A stretch of 39,623 bases of DNA from JBFWYO01 sp050186335 (GCA_050186335.1 JBFWYO010000046.1:1-39623); one strand, 5' to 3'. Shown: positions 7,332-16,010, counted from the first letter of the stretch. Translations and numbers: made by a program. The notes: generated by a model from the sequence alone, not told the origin.

Positions 7332-8648
7332 ATGGAACTATCGCTGATCAGCTTTGCCATTCTGCTGGTCCTTATCGTGCTGCGTGTACCGATCGCCTTC
7401 GCGATGGGCGCGATCGGTTTTGTCGGCTTTATGGCGCTAACCAACCTCACGGCGGCCTCGTCGATGGTCGGGACGACGTTCGTCAAGACGGTCCAGAATT
7501 ACGAACTTTCGGTCCTGCCGCTGTTCATTCTGATGGGCAACATCGTCTCGAAAGCCGGCATTTCGAGCGAACTCTACCGTGCGGCGCAGTCGTATCTGGG
7601 CCATCGACGCGGCGGGCTCGCGATGGCGACGGTGGTCGCCGCCGGCGGCTTCAGCGCGGTGTGCGGCTCGAGCCTGGCGACCGCCGCTACCATGGCCAAG
7701 GTCGCCATGCCCTCGATGCGCAAGTACGGCTACTCCGACAGTCTCGCCACGGCCTCGATCGCCGCCGGCGGCACGCTCGGAATCCTGATTCCACCCAGCG
7801 TCATCATGGTCATCTACGGGCTGATGACCGAGACCAGCATCCGCGAATTGTTCGCCGCCGGATTCCTGCCGGGTCTGCTCGGCATCATCCTGTATATGTG
7901 CGCGGTCCTCTGGTCGGTCTGGCGGCGGCCCGACTCCGGCCCGCGCGCCGAAAAGGCGACCAGGTCCGAAAAGATCGCCGCGCTGCTCGACATATGGGGC
8001 GTGCTTGCGCTGTTCGGCCTGGTCATGGGCGGCATCTATCTCGGGATTTTCACGCCGACCGAATCGGCGGGCGTCGGCGCCGGCGGAGCGATCCTGTTGG
8101 GGCTCGCGCGCCGACAACTGAACTGGACGTTGATCCGGGAGGTCTTGATCGACAGCGTGCGCACTTCGGCGACGCTGTTCTTCATTCTCATCGGCGCGCT
8201 GATTTTCTCGAATTTCATCGGCCGCGCCGGCCTGCCCGACGGGCTGCGCGGATGGGTCGAGGGCATGAAGCTTTCCCCCTACATGGTGATCGTTCTGATC
8301 TGCCTGATCTACATCGCCCTCGGCTGCATCCTGGAAAGTATCTCGATGCTGCTGCTGACCATTCCGGTGTTCTTCCCGATCGTCAAAGCGCTGGTGTTTC
8401 CGGACATGGACCCACGCTGGGTATTGGTATGGTTCGGCGTTCTCGCGGTCGTGGTGACCGAAATCAGCCTGATCACGCCGCCCGTGGGGCTGAACGTCTA
8501 TGTACTCTCGGCGGTACTGCGTGACGTGAAAACGACGACGATATTCCGCGGCATCTTCCCGTTCATCACGGTCGACATCGTCCGCCTGACCATCATTATT
8601 TTCATCCCTCAGTTGTCGCTTTTGCTGCCGAAATTATTCTACGGGTAG
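7332..8648 (+). CDS. dctM: TRAP transporter large permease (DctM family)
   Basis: A 438-residue, strongly hydrophobic protein of about 12 helices. Conserved DctM stretches are visible: RVPIAFAMGAIGF near the N-terminus, the GGFSAVCGSSLATAATMAKVAMP segment, GTLGILIPPSVIMVIYG, and the C-terminal VVVTEISLITPPVGLNVYVL. The last three surround the substrate and sodium pathway in this family. AGGGGA precedes the start. It couples sodium influx to uptake of the solute held by DctP. Full length and undamaged. The next gene begins 53 bases downstream, so the operon probably continues into metabolic genes. Confidence 0.92.
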   Translation: MELSLISFAILLVLIVLRVPIAFAMGAIGFVGFMALTNLTAASSMVGTTFVKTVQNYELSVLPLFILMGNIVSKAGISSELYRAAQSYLGHRRGGLAMATVVAAGGFSAVCGSSLATAATMAKVAMPSMRKYGYSDSLATASIAAGGTLGILIPPSVIMVIYGLMTETSIRELFAAGFLPGLLGIILYMCAVLWSVWRRPDSGPRAEKATRSEKIAALLDIWGVLALFGLVMGGIYLGIFTPTESAGVGAGGAILLGLARRQLNWTLIREVLIDSVRTSATLFFILIGALIFSNFIGRAGLPDGLRGWVEGMKLSPYMVIVLICLIYIALGCILESISMLLLTIPVFFPIVKALVFPDMDPRWVLVWFGVLAVVVTEISLITPPVGLNVYVLSAVLRDVKTTTIFRGIFPFITVDIVRLTIIIFIPQLSLLLPKLFYG

Positions 8649-8701
8649 GTAAGCTGTGCGGCACAAAGCATCGGATTCGATAATTTGCGGCGGAGGAAGG
8701 C

Positions 8702-9418
8702 ATGAGTTCGACGACCATCCACATGAACGACGAACTGGACGAATATCTCGGCTCGGTCAGTTACCGCGAGCCCAAGGTGCTCGCCGAATTGCGCGAGGAA
8801 ACGCGCAAGGACCCGCGTTTCGCCATGCAAATCTCCGGACTGCAGGGCCAGTTCATGGCGCTGCTGATCAAAGCGCTCGGCGTGAAGCACATTTTGGAGG
8901 TCGGCGTCTACACCGGTTATAGCTCGACGGCTATGGCGCTTGCCCTGCCGGCCGACGGCAAGATCATCGCGCTCGACATCAGCGAGGAATGGACCAACCT
9001 CGCGCGTAAATACTGGAAGAAAGCCGGTGTCGATCAGAAGATCGAACTGCGCCTGGCCCCGGCCGTCGAGACCATGGATGCGCTCATCAAGGAAGGAAAG
9101 ACCGGCTGGTTCGACCTGATCTTCCTCGATGCCGACAAGTGGAACTACATCAATTATTGGGAACGCGGACTCAAGCTACTGCGCCAGGGCGGCATCATGA
9201 TCGCCGACAACGTGTTGTTCCAGGGCGTTGTGCCGCATCGTTGGACCGATGAGATGCTGCACAAGCAATTTTCCAATCGCCCGGAAGCGGTGCGCATCGA
9301 ACTGGTCAAGGCCACGCACGGCGCGCGCGAGTTCAACGCTTTTGCGCACAAGGACGAACGCGTCGACCTATCGATGCTGCCGGTCGGCGACGGTATTACG
9401 ATCGCGCGCAAGCGCTGA
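8702..9418 (+). CDS. Class I SAM-dependent O-methyltransferase (catechol/caffeoyl-CoA type)
   Basis: A 238-residue member of the Methyltransf_3 family, whose cation-dependent enzymes methylate vicinal hydroxyls of catechols and caffeoyl-CoA. The SAM site is seen in HILEVGVYTGYSSTAMALAL (about 63-82) and the acidic IIALDIS strand. The metal and substrate loop is seen in LIFLDADKWNY (about 140-150), and the second metal position in IMIADNVLFQG. In characterised relatives the two Asp and the Asn of these motifs bind the divalent metal. GGAGGAAGG precedes the ATG. It follows the TRAP permease in the same direction and is 14 bases before an ABM gene. A methyltransferase in an import operon is unusual; it could cap a toxic catechol or act on the imported compound. 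The substrate is unknown. Confidence 0.85.
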   Translation: MSSTTIHMNDELDEYLGSVSYREPKVLAELREETRKDPRFAMQISGLQGQFMALLIKALGVKHILEVGVYTGYSSTAMALALPADGKIIALDISEEWTNLARKYWKKAGVDQKIELRLAPAVETMDALIKEGKTGWFDLIFLDADKWNYINYWERGLKLLRQGGIMIADNVLFQGVVPHRWTDEMLHKQFSNRPEAVRIELVKATHGAREFNAFAHKDERVDLSMLPVGDGITIARKR

Positions 9419-9432
9419 CGGGAGCGGCATCG

Positions 9433-9756
9433 ATGCACGTGGCCATCATCGAGTATCGCTTGCGGCCCGGGCTCGATGCCGCATACGCCGAGATCGCGGC
9501 GCATCTTCACGAACTGGTGCAGCACATCGACGGTTTCATCTCGGTCGAGCGGTTCGAAAGCGTCGCCAAGCCCGGAAAATTCGTCTCCGTGTCGTACTGG
9601 CGCGACGAATCCGCCATCAAGGCCTGGCGCGACGACATGGAGCACAAGAAAGGCATGGCGAAGGGCAAGCGCGACATCTTCGCCGAATACCGGATCGTGA
9701 TCTCGCACGCGATTAAGGATTACGACTTCAAGTCGCGGATGTCGGCTACGTCCTAG
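9433..9756 (+). CDS. ABM-domain (antibiotic biosynthesis monooxygenase-like) protein
   Basis: A 107-residue single-domain protein with the dimeric ferredoxin-like alpha/beta fold. Near the start HVAIIEYRLRPGLDAAYAEI is the typical first strand and helix. GFISVERFES and KFVSVSYWRDESAIKAWR are the central strands, the latter carrying the family's W-x-D/E-x-x-A-x-x-x-W pattern. Relatives include cofactor-free quinone-forming monooxygenases, haem-degrading enzymes and many uncharacterised stress proteins. It starts 14 bases after the O-methyltransferase and ends the operon. Its stop codon overlaps the stop of the facing FAD hydroxylase within one CTAG. Function is unknown; oxidation of a hydroxylated aromatic, or protection from one, fits the context. 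Confidence 0.78.
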   Translation: MHVAIIEYRLRPGLDAAYAEIAAHLHELVQHIDGFISVERFESVAKPGKFVSVSYWRDESAIKAWRDDMEHKKGMAKGKRDIFAEYRIVISHAIKDYDFKSRMSATS

Positions 9757-11426
9757 CGATTGGTCGGATAGCCGAGCGCCTTGCGCAGCATTCGTTGCAC
9801 GGCACCGGCGCTCGCCTGCGACAGGATCGCCGAGATGTGCTGGTCCGGCCGCAACAGCACGAAGGTCCCCGGTTTCGCATCGAATGTTCGCGCGAGCCAG
9901 CCGTCGATATCGCCCACATCGCCCTTCGCCGGCCCGACGCGATAGGATTGCAGCGGCAGCGCGCCGCCGTTGAGTTTTTCGATCGCCCGCCATGCGCCCG
10001 TCGATTTGCCGGCGAAATACAGGCCCAGGAACTGCGCGCCGTTGCGCGTGAGATCGAACAGATATCCCTTCTGGCCGTTCGGCCGGCGCACACGCGGGTT
10101 GATCGCAGCCGGGCCGCCGCCCGGACCGAATGTCGACATGCTGTCATAGGCATAGGCGACCGACATCCGGCCGCCATTGACCAGCGCGCGGGCGAACGGG
10201 AAATCCTTGGACAGGCCGAGCACCGCCCCGCGGATGGCGCGCTCGGCGGCATTGACCGGCGCCAGGAAGCGCGCGGCGCGCTTGGTGGTTTGGATATTGT
10301 GCTGTGCCGCCGGGCGCCGCTCCTCGGTATAGGTATCGAGCAGGCGCTCCGGCGCCTTGCCTTCGAGTACGAGCGCCAGTTTCCAGCCGAGATTATCGGA
10401 ATCCTGAATGCCGCTATTGCCGCCGCGCGCGCCGAACGGACTCATCAGATGCGCCGCGTCGCCCAGGAAGAACACGCGGCCGGCGCGAAAATCGTTCATC
10501 AGGTGCGTCCGATACATCCACGGCCCGACCCAGACGATCTCGAATTCGACATCCGGCCCGAGCCGCTCGCGGATGCGCTCGGCGGCGATCTCCGGCCGAC
10601 TGACATCGTTGGGATCCGAATCCGGCGCCATCTGGAAATCCAGGCGCCAGACTTCGTCCGCCATCTTGTGTTGCCAGCACGCGCGGTTGCCGTTGAACGG
10701 CGCCTCGATCCATACCCAGCGCTCCATCGGGAATTGTTTATTGAAGCGCACGTCCGAGATACACCACTGATCCTCGGCATGTTCGGTGACCGGCTTGATG
10801 CGCATGGCCTCGCGCACCGGGCTGCCGACACCGTCGGCCGCCAAGACCCATTCGGCCTCGACTTCGTAAGTGCCATCCGGCGTTTCGACCGTCAGGACGA
10901 CGAAGTCCTTTTCCTGCCGTACGCCGGTGACTCGATTCTTCCAGCGGAGCTCGATATTGCCGAGCTCCAGGATGCGCTCGACCAAAAACCACTCGGTGTA
11001 ATACTGCTGCAGATTGACGAACGGCGGCTGCTTGGTGCTCGCATCGGGATCGAGGTTGAACGAATATATCTCGTCGTTGCCGCTCAGCACGCGGCCGACA
11101 TGCCAGGTTTCGCCCTTCGCCTTGATGCGATCGTAGATGCCGAGCCGGTCGAAGATTTCGAGCGACTTGCGCGCGACGCAGGGGCCGCGCGAAGCAAAGC
11201 CGCGCACGCCGATCGTATTGTCTTCGTCGAGCAGCACGCCCTTGATGCCGCGATGCGCCAGGTCGCACGCTGCGGTCAAGCCGGTCAATCCGCCACCGAC
11301 GACAACGACCTTATGGCGCACCCGCCGCCCGGTCCGCATTTCCTCCGGCGGCGCGAAAGCGTACTCAGGCAGTTCGTAGCCGAGCGTCGCGGCGGCGTTG
11401 GGCGGTCGAACGTGCAGGCTGTTCAT
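9753..11426 (-). CDS. FAD-dependent aromatic hydroxylase (MhpA/PheA group A monooxygenase family)
   Basis: A 557-residue group A flavoprotein monooxygenase. The Rossmann motif VVVGGGLTGLTAACDLA is at about 41-57. The DG motif is VLAADGVGSPVREAM. The second FAD motif GDAAHLMSPFGARGGNSGIQD lies near 310-330. The C-terminal thioredoxin-like region ends with LLRPDQHISAIL, as in 3-(3-hydroxyphenyl)propionate and resorcinol hydroxylases. Such enzymes use NAD(P)H and oxygen to place a hydroxyl ortho or para to an existing one, preparing a ring for cleavage. The start at 11426 (GGAGA upstream) is preferred to a longer frame because the family N-terminus fits. It is the last gene of the minus-strand operon headed by the diiron protein. 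The extradiol dioxygenase at 18294 is a plausible downstream partner. Confidence 0.85.
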   Translation of the reverse strand: MNSLHVRPPNAAATLGYELPEYAFAPPEEMRTGRRVRHKVVVVGGGLTGLTAACDLAHRGIKGVLLDEDNTIGVRGFASRGPCVARKSLEIFDRLGIYDRIKAKGETWHVGRVLSGNDEIYSFNLDPDASTKQPPFVNLQQYYTEWFLVERILELGNIELRWKNRVTGVRQEKDFVVLTVETPDGTYEVEAEWVLAADGVGSPVREAMRIKPVTEHAEDQWCISDVRFNKQFPMERWVWIEAPFNGNRACWQHKMADEVWRLDFQMAPDSDPNDVSRPEIAAERIRERLGPDVEFEIVWVGPWMYRTHLMNDFRAGRVFFLGDAAHLMSPFGARGGNSGIQDSDNLGWKLALVLEGKAPERLLDTYTEERRPAAQHNIQTTKRAARFLAPVNAAERAIRGAVLGLSKDFPFARALVNGGRMSVAYAYDSMSTFGPGGGPAAINPRVRRPNGQKGYLFDLTRNGAQFLGLYFAGKSTGAWRAIEKLNGGALPLQSYRVGPAKGDVGDIDGWLARTFDAKPGTFVLLRPDQHISAILSQASAGAVQRMLRKALGYPTNR

Positions 11427-11487
11427 GTCGGTCTCCGGCGGCGGCAATCCACGACCGGTATTCTGGCGCAAAGTGCCGCCGACGTCA

Positions 11488-12267
11488 TCAGGTGCGGCGG
11501 AAATTGGGCCGGCGCTTCTCACGGAACGCCGCCAAGCCTTCCTTGTACTCCGGCGCCCCCACGAGCGAAGCCTGCAACCGCGCCTCCTCATCCATACAGG
11601 CGGTGTAGTCGAGCGACGGCGAGCGTTTCATCAGCTTCTTCTGCCCGGCGAACGCGCGCAAGGGACCGGCAGCGATGCGCCGACCGAGGCTTGTCGCCCA
11701 CTCGCGCAACTTCGTCCCAGGCACTGCCCGGTTGACCAGACCCCAGGCTTCGGCCTGGCGCCCGCGTATGGTGTCTGCCGTATAGACCATTTCCATCGCG
11801 CGACCGTAACCGATCAGCCGCGGCAGGAAGAAATGCCCGCCCGAATCGAGCGCCACACCCAGATTGGCGAACGGCGACGACAGGCGCGCATTGTCCGCCG
11901 CGTAAACGATGTCGCACGCAAGCGCGATACCGAGGCCGACACCCATGGCGACGCCGTTGACCGCGGCGATGGTCGGTTTCGAGCAATCGTAGATCTGCTT
12001 GAGGACCGGATTGATCTCCCGCGTGATGATCGCGTACGCGTCCTCGTTCGGCTTGGCGGACGACAGATCGCGGCCGGCGCAGAACGCCTTGCCCTCGCCG
12101 GTCAGTAGCACGCAGCGCACCGCGTCGTTGGATTCGATATCGGCGAACACTGCGGCGAGCTCCCGCAGCATTTCGGGATTGGCGGCGTTCATGACCTTGG
12201 GCCGGTTGAGAACGATCGTGCGCAGGCCGTCGGCGTCGTTCACCAGCAGCGTCTTGTAGTCGGCCAT
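11488..12267 (-). CDS. Enoyl-CoA hydratase/isomerase (crotonase family, PaaG-like active site)
   Basis: A 259-residue crotonase. The oxyanion-hole segments are AFCAGRDLSS (61-70) and VNGVAMGVGLGIALACD (103-119). In rat hydratase two Glu carry out catalysis. Here the first is replaced (PFANLG at 132-137) and an Asp (141, in VALDSGG) stands near the second. This pattern is found in isomerase-type members such as PaaG, which opens epoxyphenylacetyl-CoA. It may therefore isomerise or hydrate an unsaturated or ring-derived CoA ester. The start at 12267 has GGGAGGG upstream and lies two bases from the stop of the MaoC-like gene, so the two are probably translated together. The MADYKTLLV start aligns with relatives. 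Substrate unknown. Confidence 0.82.
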   Translation of the reverse strand: MADYKTLLVNDADGLRTIVLNRPKVMNAANPEMLRELAAVFADIESNDAVRCVLLTGEGKAFCAGRDLSSAKPNEDAYAIITREINPVLKQIYDCSKPTIAAVNGVAMGVGLGIALACDIVYAADNARLSSPFANLGVALDSGGHFFLPRLIGYGRAMEMVYTADTIRGRQAEAWGLVNRAVPGTKLREWATSLGRRIAAGPLRAFAGQKKLMKRSPSLDYTACMDEEARLQASLVGAPEYKEGLAAFREKRRPNFRRT

Positions 12268-12269
12268 GG

Positions 12270-12725
12270 TCACTGCCCTCCCTGTTTCGCCATCAGCGCC
12301 TTGAATTCGGCGACGCACACTTCCGAGCCGTTCTGATTCAAGATATCCCAGCGCATATCCATGACGCCGGACGCGGCGTCGCGATCTTCGAGCTTGGTGA
12401 TTTCAACCCGCACGTTGATCGAATCGTTGATGAAGGTCGGTCGCGGATAACGGATACGGTCGCAGCCGTAATTTGCTATGACTGTGCGCGTCTCGGCCGG
12501 CAGCACGAGTCCGCCGGAGATCGCCAGAATCATCAAGCCGGGTGCGATGCGCTCGCCGAACATGCTTTCGGCGGCATAGACCGCATCCGAATGCATGAGG
12601 AACCAGTCGCCGGTGAACATGCACCAGTTGACCACATCGGTTTCGGTGACGGTGCGTCGCCGCGTCACCTCGAACTGCCCGACGAACATTTCGTCGTAAT
12701 AGTGCTCGAGCAGGCGTTTTGTCAT
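12270..12725 (-). CDS. MaoC-like hot-dog-fold hydratase
   Basis: A 151-residue single hot-dog domain. The MaoC/R-hydratase signature is present as FTGDWFLMHSDAVYA (about 37-51), which supplies the Asp and His that activate water in (R)-specific enoyl-CoA hydratases. The following GERIAPGLMILAISGGL is the central helix with its conserved Pro-Gly. The start at 12725 overlaps the TetR stop in an ATGA, and AAGGGAGC lies upstream. With the acyl-CoA synthetase and crotonase it suggests that the substrate is handled as a CoA thioester with beta-oxidation-like steps on a side chain. The exact ester is unknown. Confidence 0.78.
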   Translation of the reverse strand: MTKRLLEHYYDEMFVGQFEVTRRRTVTETDVVNWCMFTGDWFLMHSDAVYAAESMFGERIAPGLMILAISGGLVLPAETRTVIANYGCDRIRYPRPTFINDSINVRVEITKLEDRDAASGVMDMRWDILNQNGSEVCVAEFKALMAKQGGQ

Positions 12726-13366
12726 GCTGGCGTGCTCCCTTGGCCGGTCCGGCCGCGGGCGAAATGCCCCAGGCCGTTCAGATACAATTCGGTCGTCATG
12801 TCGATCAGTTCGTCGATGCCGATGGCGCCGCCCGGCCGGAACCAGCCGGGGATCCAGTTGCACATGCCGAACAGCGCGAACGTCAGCGGCGTTGACGCGC
12901 CGACCTTGGCGCGCGGCCCGTCGGCCCGCCCGATCGCCTCGTCGACGGCGCGGCGCACAATATCGAAATAGGCCTGCTGCTTGGCCAGGATCGCGCGCAG
13001 CTGCGCGCGATCCAGACAGTGCCGGTCGTTCAGGAGCGTGCGCACCTCCGCGAGATGCGCGCTGTAGTACGACAACTGCCGGCGCACGATCCGGCGCAGC
13101 CGCTCGCGCCCGGGCGGCAGCGCCGACAGGTCGGCCTCCAGCCCATCCATCAGCGCATCCATGCTGCGCGCGAGGATGGCAAACAGCACATCCGACTTCT
13201 TCTCGAAGTAATAATACAGCGCGCCCTTGCTGATGCAGGCCTTTGCCGCAATCGCATCCATCGACACGTCGAGATATCCGCTGTCGCTGAACAGCGCAGC
13301 GGCCGCGCGCTCGATGCGCAGCCGCTTGGCATCGGTCACTTCGGCGGGCTCGCGCCGCCGACTCAT
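12722..13366 (-). CDS. TetR/AcrR-family transcriptional regulator
   Basis: A 214-residue TetR regulator. The N-terminal DNA-binding domain is clear: IERAAAALFSDSGYLDVSMD, then the helix-turn-helix AIAAKACISKGALYYYFEKK ending near residue 57. The C-terminal half is the helical ligand domain, with YYSAHLAEVRTLL and a WIPGWFRPGG loop common in TetR proteins of acyl-CoA and steroid-like catabolism. It lies inside the operon, 3 bases after the acyl-CoA synthetase and overlapping the MaoC gene by 4 bases. It probably represses the operon that encodes it, acting at the TGACCGGTCA palindrome at 16046 until an acyl-CoA intermediate accumulates. That target is an inference. Confidence 0.86.
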   Translation of the reverse strand: MSRRREPAEVTDAKRLRIERAAAALFSDSGYLDVSMDAIAAKACISKGALYYYFEKKSDVLFAILARSMDALMDGLEADLSALPPGRERLRRIVRRQLSYYSAHLAEVRTLLNDRHCLDRAQLRAILAKQQAYFDIVRRAVDEAIGRADGPRAKVGASTPLTFALFGMCNWIPGWFRPGGAIGIDELIDMTTELYLNGLGHFARGRTGQGSTPA

Positions 13367-13369
13367 GGT

Positions 13370-14914
13370 TCAGCGCTCGGCATGCTTCCAGTACTCTTCC
13401 TTATGCGCCCGCTTGAGCACTTTGCCGGTCGGACCGCGCATCAGCGCGTCGCGAAACTCGATCGACTTCGGCACCTTGAAGGCGGCAAGATCCTTCCGGC
13501 ACCATTTGACGATTTCGTCCTGCGTTGCGGATTGGCCCGGCCGCAGCACGACCAGCGCGTGGACCGCTTCGCCCCATTTCTCGTCGGGGACGCCGAAGAC
13601 GCACACTTCGGCGACCGCAGGGTGCGCGGCGAGCGCGTTTTCCACATCGACCGGATAGACGTTGTAGCCTCCGGTGATGATCATGAACTGCTTGCGATCG
13701 ACCAGAAACACGTAGCCTTCGTCGTCCAGTTTGCCCATGTCGCCGGTATGCAGCCAGCCGCCGCGCAGTGTTTCGGCGGTCAGATCGGGGTTGCGGAAAT
13801 ACTCCTTCATGACGAATTGGCCGCGTACGCAGACTTCGCCGACTTCGCCCGGAGGGCAAATCGAGCCGTCGGCGCGCACGATCTTGATTTCGGCGTGATG
13901 CATTGGTTTGCCGCACGATTGCAGCAGATGCTCGGCGCCGGCGAGCGCGCGATCGTGATCCTCCGGTGTCAGCTGCGTGTACCAGCCACCGGCACCCTCG
14001 GTGGAACCGTACCATTGGTCGAACTTGACGCCGGCGAAGGTTCGCAGCGCACGCCTGATCAGGGCAGTCGTCGTCGGCGCCGAGCCGTACGAAATGCGAC
14101 GTACGGACGAAAGATCGAATTTGGACTGCTCGGCCACCGTGCAGACGCCGAGCAGCATGGTGGGCACCCAGACGGTGCGCGTAACCTTGTATTTCTGGAT
14201 CAGGGTCAGACACGATTTCGGTTCGAACGCCTTCATGATGACGTTGGTAAAACCGAGCACCGCGTTCCAGGTATCCAGCACGCACGGCACGCCGGCGCCG
14301 GGCAGGCAATGCAGCCAGGTATCGTTGCGCTCCATGCCGAGATCGAGCAGCGTGTGGCAGGTCGAATGCATGTAATTGCGATGGGTCCACACGGCGGCTT
14401 TGGGCTCGCCGGTCGAGCCGGTCGTATAGCAAATCTGGGCGACATCGTTTTCCGCGACCTGCGCATCGGGCGGAGTTGCGGCACCACTCTGCAGCAGGGC
14501 CTCGTATGCCGCCATGTCGCTTTGCGCGTCGCCGGCGTCGACGGTGCGGACGTGCTTCGGCAGATCTGCCGCCAGCGCGGCAAAATCGCGCTGCAGAAAC
14601 ACCAGCTTGGCGCCGCAATGCTGCACGACCTGGGCGAATTCCTTGGCGGAGTAGCGGTAATTGAGTCCGACCCGGATGGCGCCAATGCGCGCCGCCGCAA
14701 ACAGCACTTCGTTGAGTACCGGGCCATCGTGGCAGCATGACGCAATAACGTCGCCTTTGCCGATGCCGATCGCGCACAACGCGTTCGCTAGCCGATCGAC
14801 GCGACGGTCGACCTCGGCCCAGCTATGCTCGAGCTTGTCGTATGCGTAGGCCAAGTGATCCGGGCGACGATGCGCCGAACTGCGCAGCGCCTCCGCAATC
14901 GTCGTCATCGACAT
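13370..14914 (-). CDS. Acyl-CoA synthetase (AMP-dependent, ANL superfamily)
   Basis: A 514-residue adenylate-forming ligase. The ATP loop is ICYTTGSTGEPKAAVWTHRN (about 175-194). The SYGSAPTT and YGSTEGAGG motifs follow. The hinge is seen in LHTGDMGKLDDEGYVFLVDR, and the C-terminal catalytic Lys in PTGKVLKR. All are intact, so it should form an acyl-adenylate and then the CoA thioester. GGGAGGG lies four bases before the first ATG at 14914; a second ATG at 14908 is an alternative. It follows the diiron gene by 28 bases on the same strand. It is the likely entry enzyme that activates an aromatic or cyclic carboxylic acid for the rest of the cluster. The acid is unknown. Confidence 0.9.
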   Translation of the reverse strand: MSMTTIAEALRSSAHRRPDHLAYAYDKLEHSWAEVDRRVDRLANALCAIGIGKGDVIASCCHDGPVLNEVLFAAARIGAIRVGLNYRYSAKEFAQVVQHCGAKLVFLQRDFAALAADLPKHVRTVDAGDAQSDMAAYEALLQSGAATPPDAQVAENDVAQICYTTGSTGEPKAAVWTHRNYMHSTCHTLLDLGMERNDTWLHCLPGAGVPCVLDTWNAVLGFTNVIMKAFEPKSCLTLIQKYKVTRTVWVPTMLLGVCTVAEQSKFDLSSVRRISYGSAPTTTALIRRALRTFAGVKFDQWYGSTEGAGGWYTQLTPEDHDRALAGAEHLLQSCGKPMHHAEIKIVRADGSICPPGEVGEVCVRGQFVMKEYFRNPDLTAETLRGGWLHTGDMGKLDDEGYVFLVDRKQFMIITGGYNVYPVDVENALAAHPAVAEVCVFGVPDEKWGEAVHALVVLRPGQSATQDEIVKWCRKDLAAFKVPKSIEFRDALMRGPTGKVLKRAHKEEYWKHAER

Positions 14915-14942
14915 CGAGCCCTCCCCTGCCCGCCGCGTCGGC

Positions 14943-16010
14943 CTAAAAACCGACCACGAGAATATCGTCCATCGACAATGGTGCGTCGTCGCCGTCGATG
15001 CCCAGTTCGGGGATCGCCAGGAAGCGCAAGCCCAATTGGTCGGTCATCGACTTCACGCGTAATAGACCTTCACGCCAATACGCGTTCTTGGTCTTGCCGT
15101 CGGCGATCGCCAGCCCGGCGCTGCGTGCGTGATGTTCGAGCGTCTCGTGCCAACGCGGCCACGACGACGGCAGGTGCGCCCAGAATTGCGGGTTCGGGCG
15201 CTCGGCCATGAACAGCGAGAAATAGGCATAGGACGCGCCGAGATTTCGCACCACGGCCTGCGATTCGGCGGGCGTCATGTGCGGCATATAGCGCTTGATG
15301 AAATAGCTTGCGGTCTGGAAATGGCGCGATTCGTCCTTCGCCATATACCCCATCACCTGGCGGAACAACGGATGCGTCGACTGCTTGGACAGATTGCCGT
15401 AGGTCAGCGTACCGACCGCCTCGCCCGAGGCGAAACTCGCGAGCAGCACCTGGAACCGGTATTTCTCGTAGGCGCCGAGATACCCGGTCCAGAACCGGTT
15501 GATGCTTTCCTGCGCCCAGGCGATGTTGCGCATCGCGGCAAATTCCATTTCGGATTGCGGCTTGAACCGATATGGGAATCCCGGCAGCAACCGGTCGCAG
15601 ACCAGCTTGCCGATCAGATCATGATTGCCTTCGTCGCGCGTGATCGTCTGCAACATGCGACGCACGCATTCCTCTTCGCGTTCCTCGTAGGCGCCGATCA
15701 TGGCGCGCGCGAACACGGTCGTGCCGGCCTGCTCGAAGACGGCGTCGATCGCGAACCAATATGCCAGCCCAAGTCGCTGCTCCGGCGAAAACGCCGTCGG
15801 ATCGAGCGACGACCAATCGACGTCGCGAAACAGATCGTAATGGTCGCGCAGCGCGGTCTGGTACAGCGCCCAGAGCTTGGGATCGCCGTTCTCCCATGAC
15901 AGCGGCAGAATGGCGTGTGGCAAGGTCGACGGCGCCGGCCAAGCGTCGTTATCCGCCGCGCCGAGGGCAAGCCAATCCGCGGTTTTCGGCTTGGGGAACT
16001 GATGCGACAT
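14943..16010 (-). CDS. Ferritin-like diiron oxygenase or desaturase-like protein
   Basis: A 355-residue, mostly helical protein with a complete carboxylate-bridged diiron site: Glu93 (VFEQAG), Glu127 with His130 (RDEGNH), Glu197 (ASGEAVG), and Glu227 with His230 (KDESRH). The E, ExxH, E, ExxH order is that of acyl-ACP desaturases, AurF-type N-oxygenases and ring epoxidases, which use oxygen to attack unactivated C-H or ring bonds. I cannot place it in a named subfamily. GGAG precedes the ATG at 16010. It is the first gene of the minus-strand operon, directly before the acyl-CoA synthetase, so it may oxidise the free acid or its CoA ester. A specific electron donor is not encoded next to it. 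Confidence 0.72.
   Translation of the reverse strand: MSHQFPKPKTADWLALGAADNDAWPAPSTLPHAILPLSWENGDPKLWALYQTALRDHYDLFRDVDWSSLDPTAFSPEQRLGLAYWFAIDAVFEQAGTTVFARAMIGAYEEREEECVRRMLQTITRDEGNHDLIGKLVCDRLLPGFPYRFKPQSEMEFAAMRNIAWAQESINRFWTGYLGAYEKYRFQVLLASFASGEAVGTLTYGNLSKQSTHPLFRQVMGYMAKDESRHFQTASYFIKRYMPHMTPAESQAVVRNLGASYAYFSLFMAERPNPQFWAHLPSSWPRWHETLEHHARSAGLAIADGKTKNAYWREGLLRVKSMTDQLGLRFLAIPELGIDGDDAPLSMDDILVVGF

Noticed and set aside
9795..11735. 646-codon plus-strand frame opposite the FAD hydroxylase
   Set aside because: No motifs and no ribosome site; the opposite strand carries all FAD motifs.
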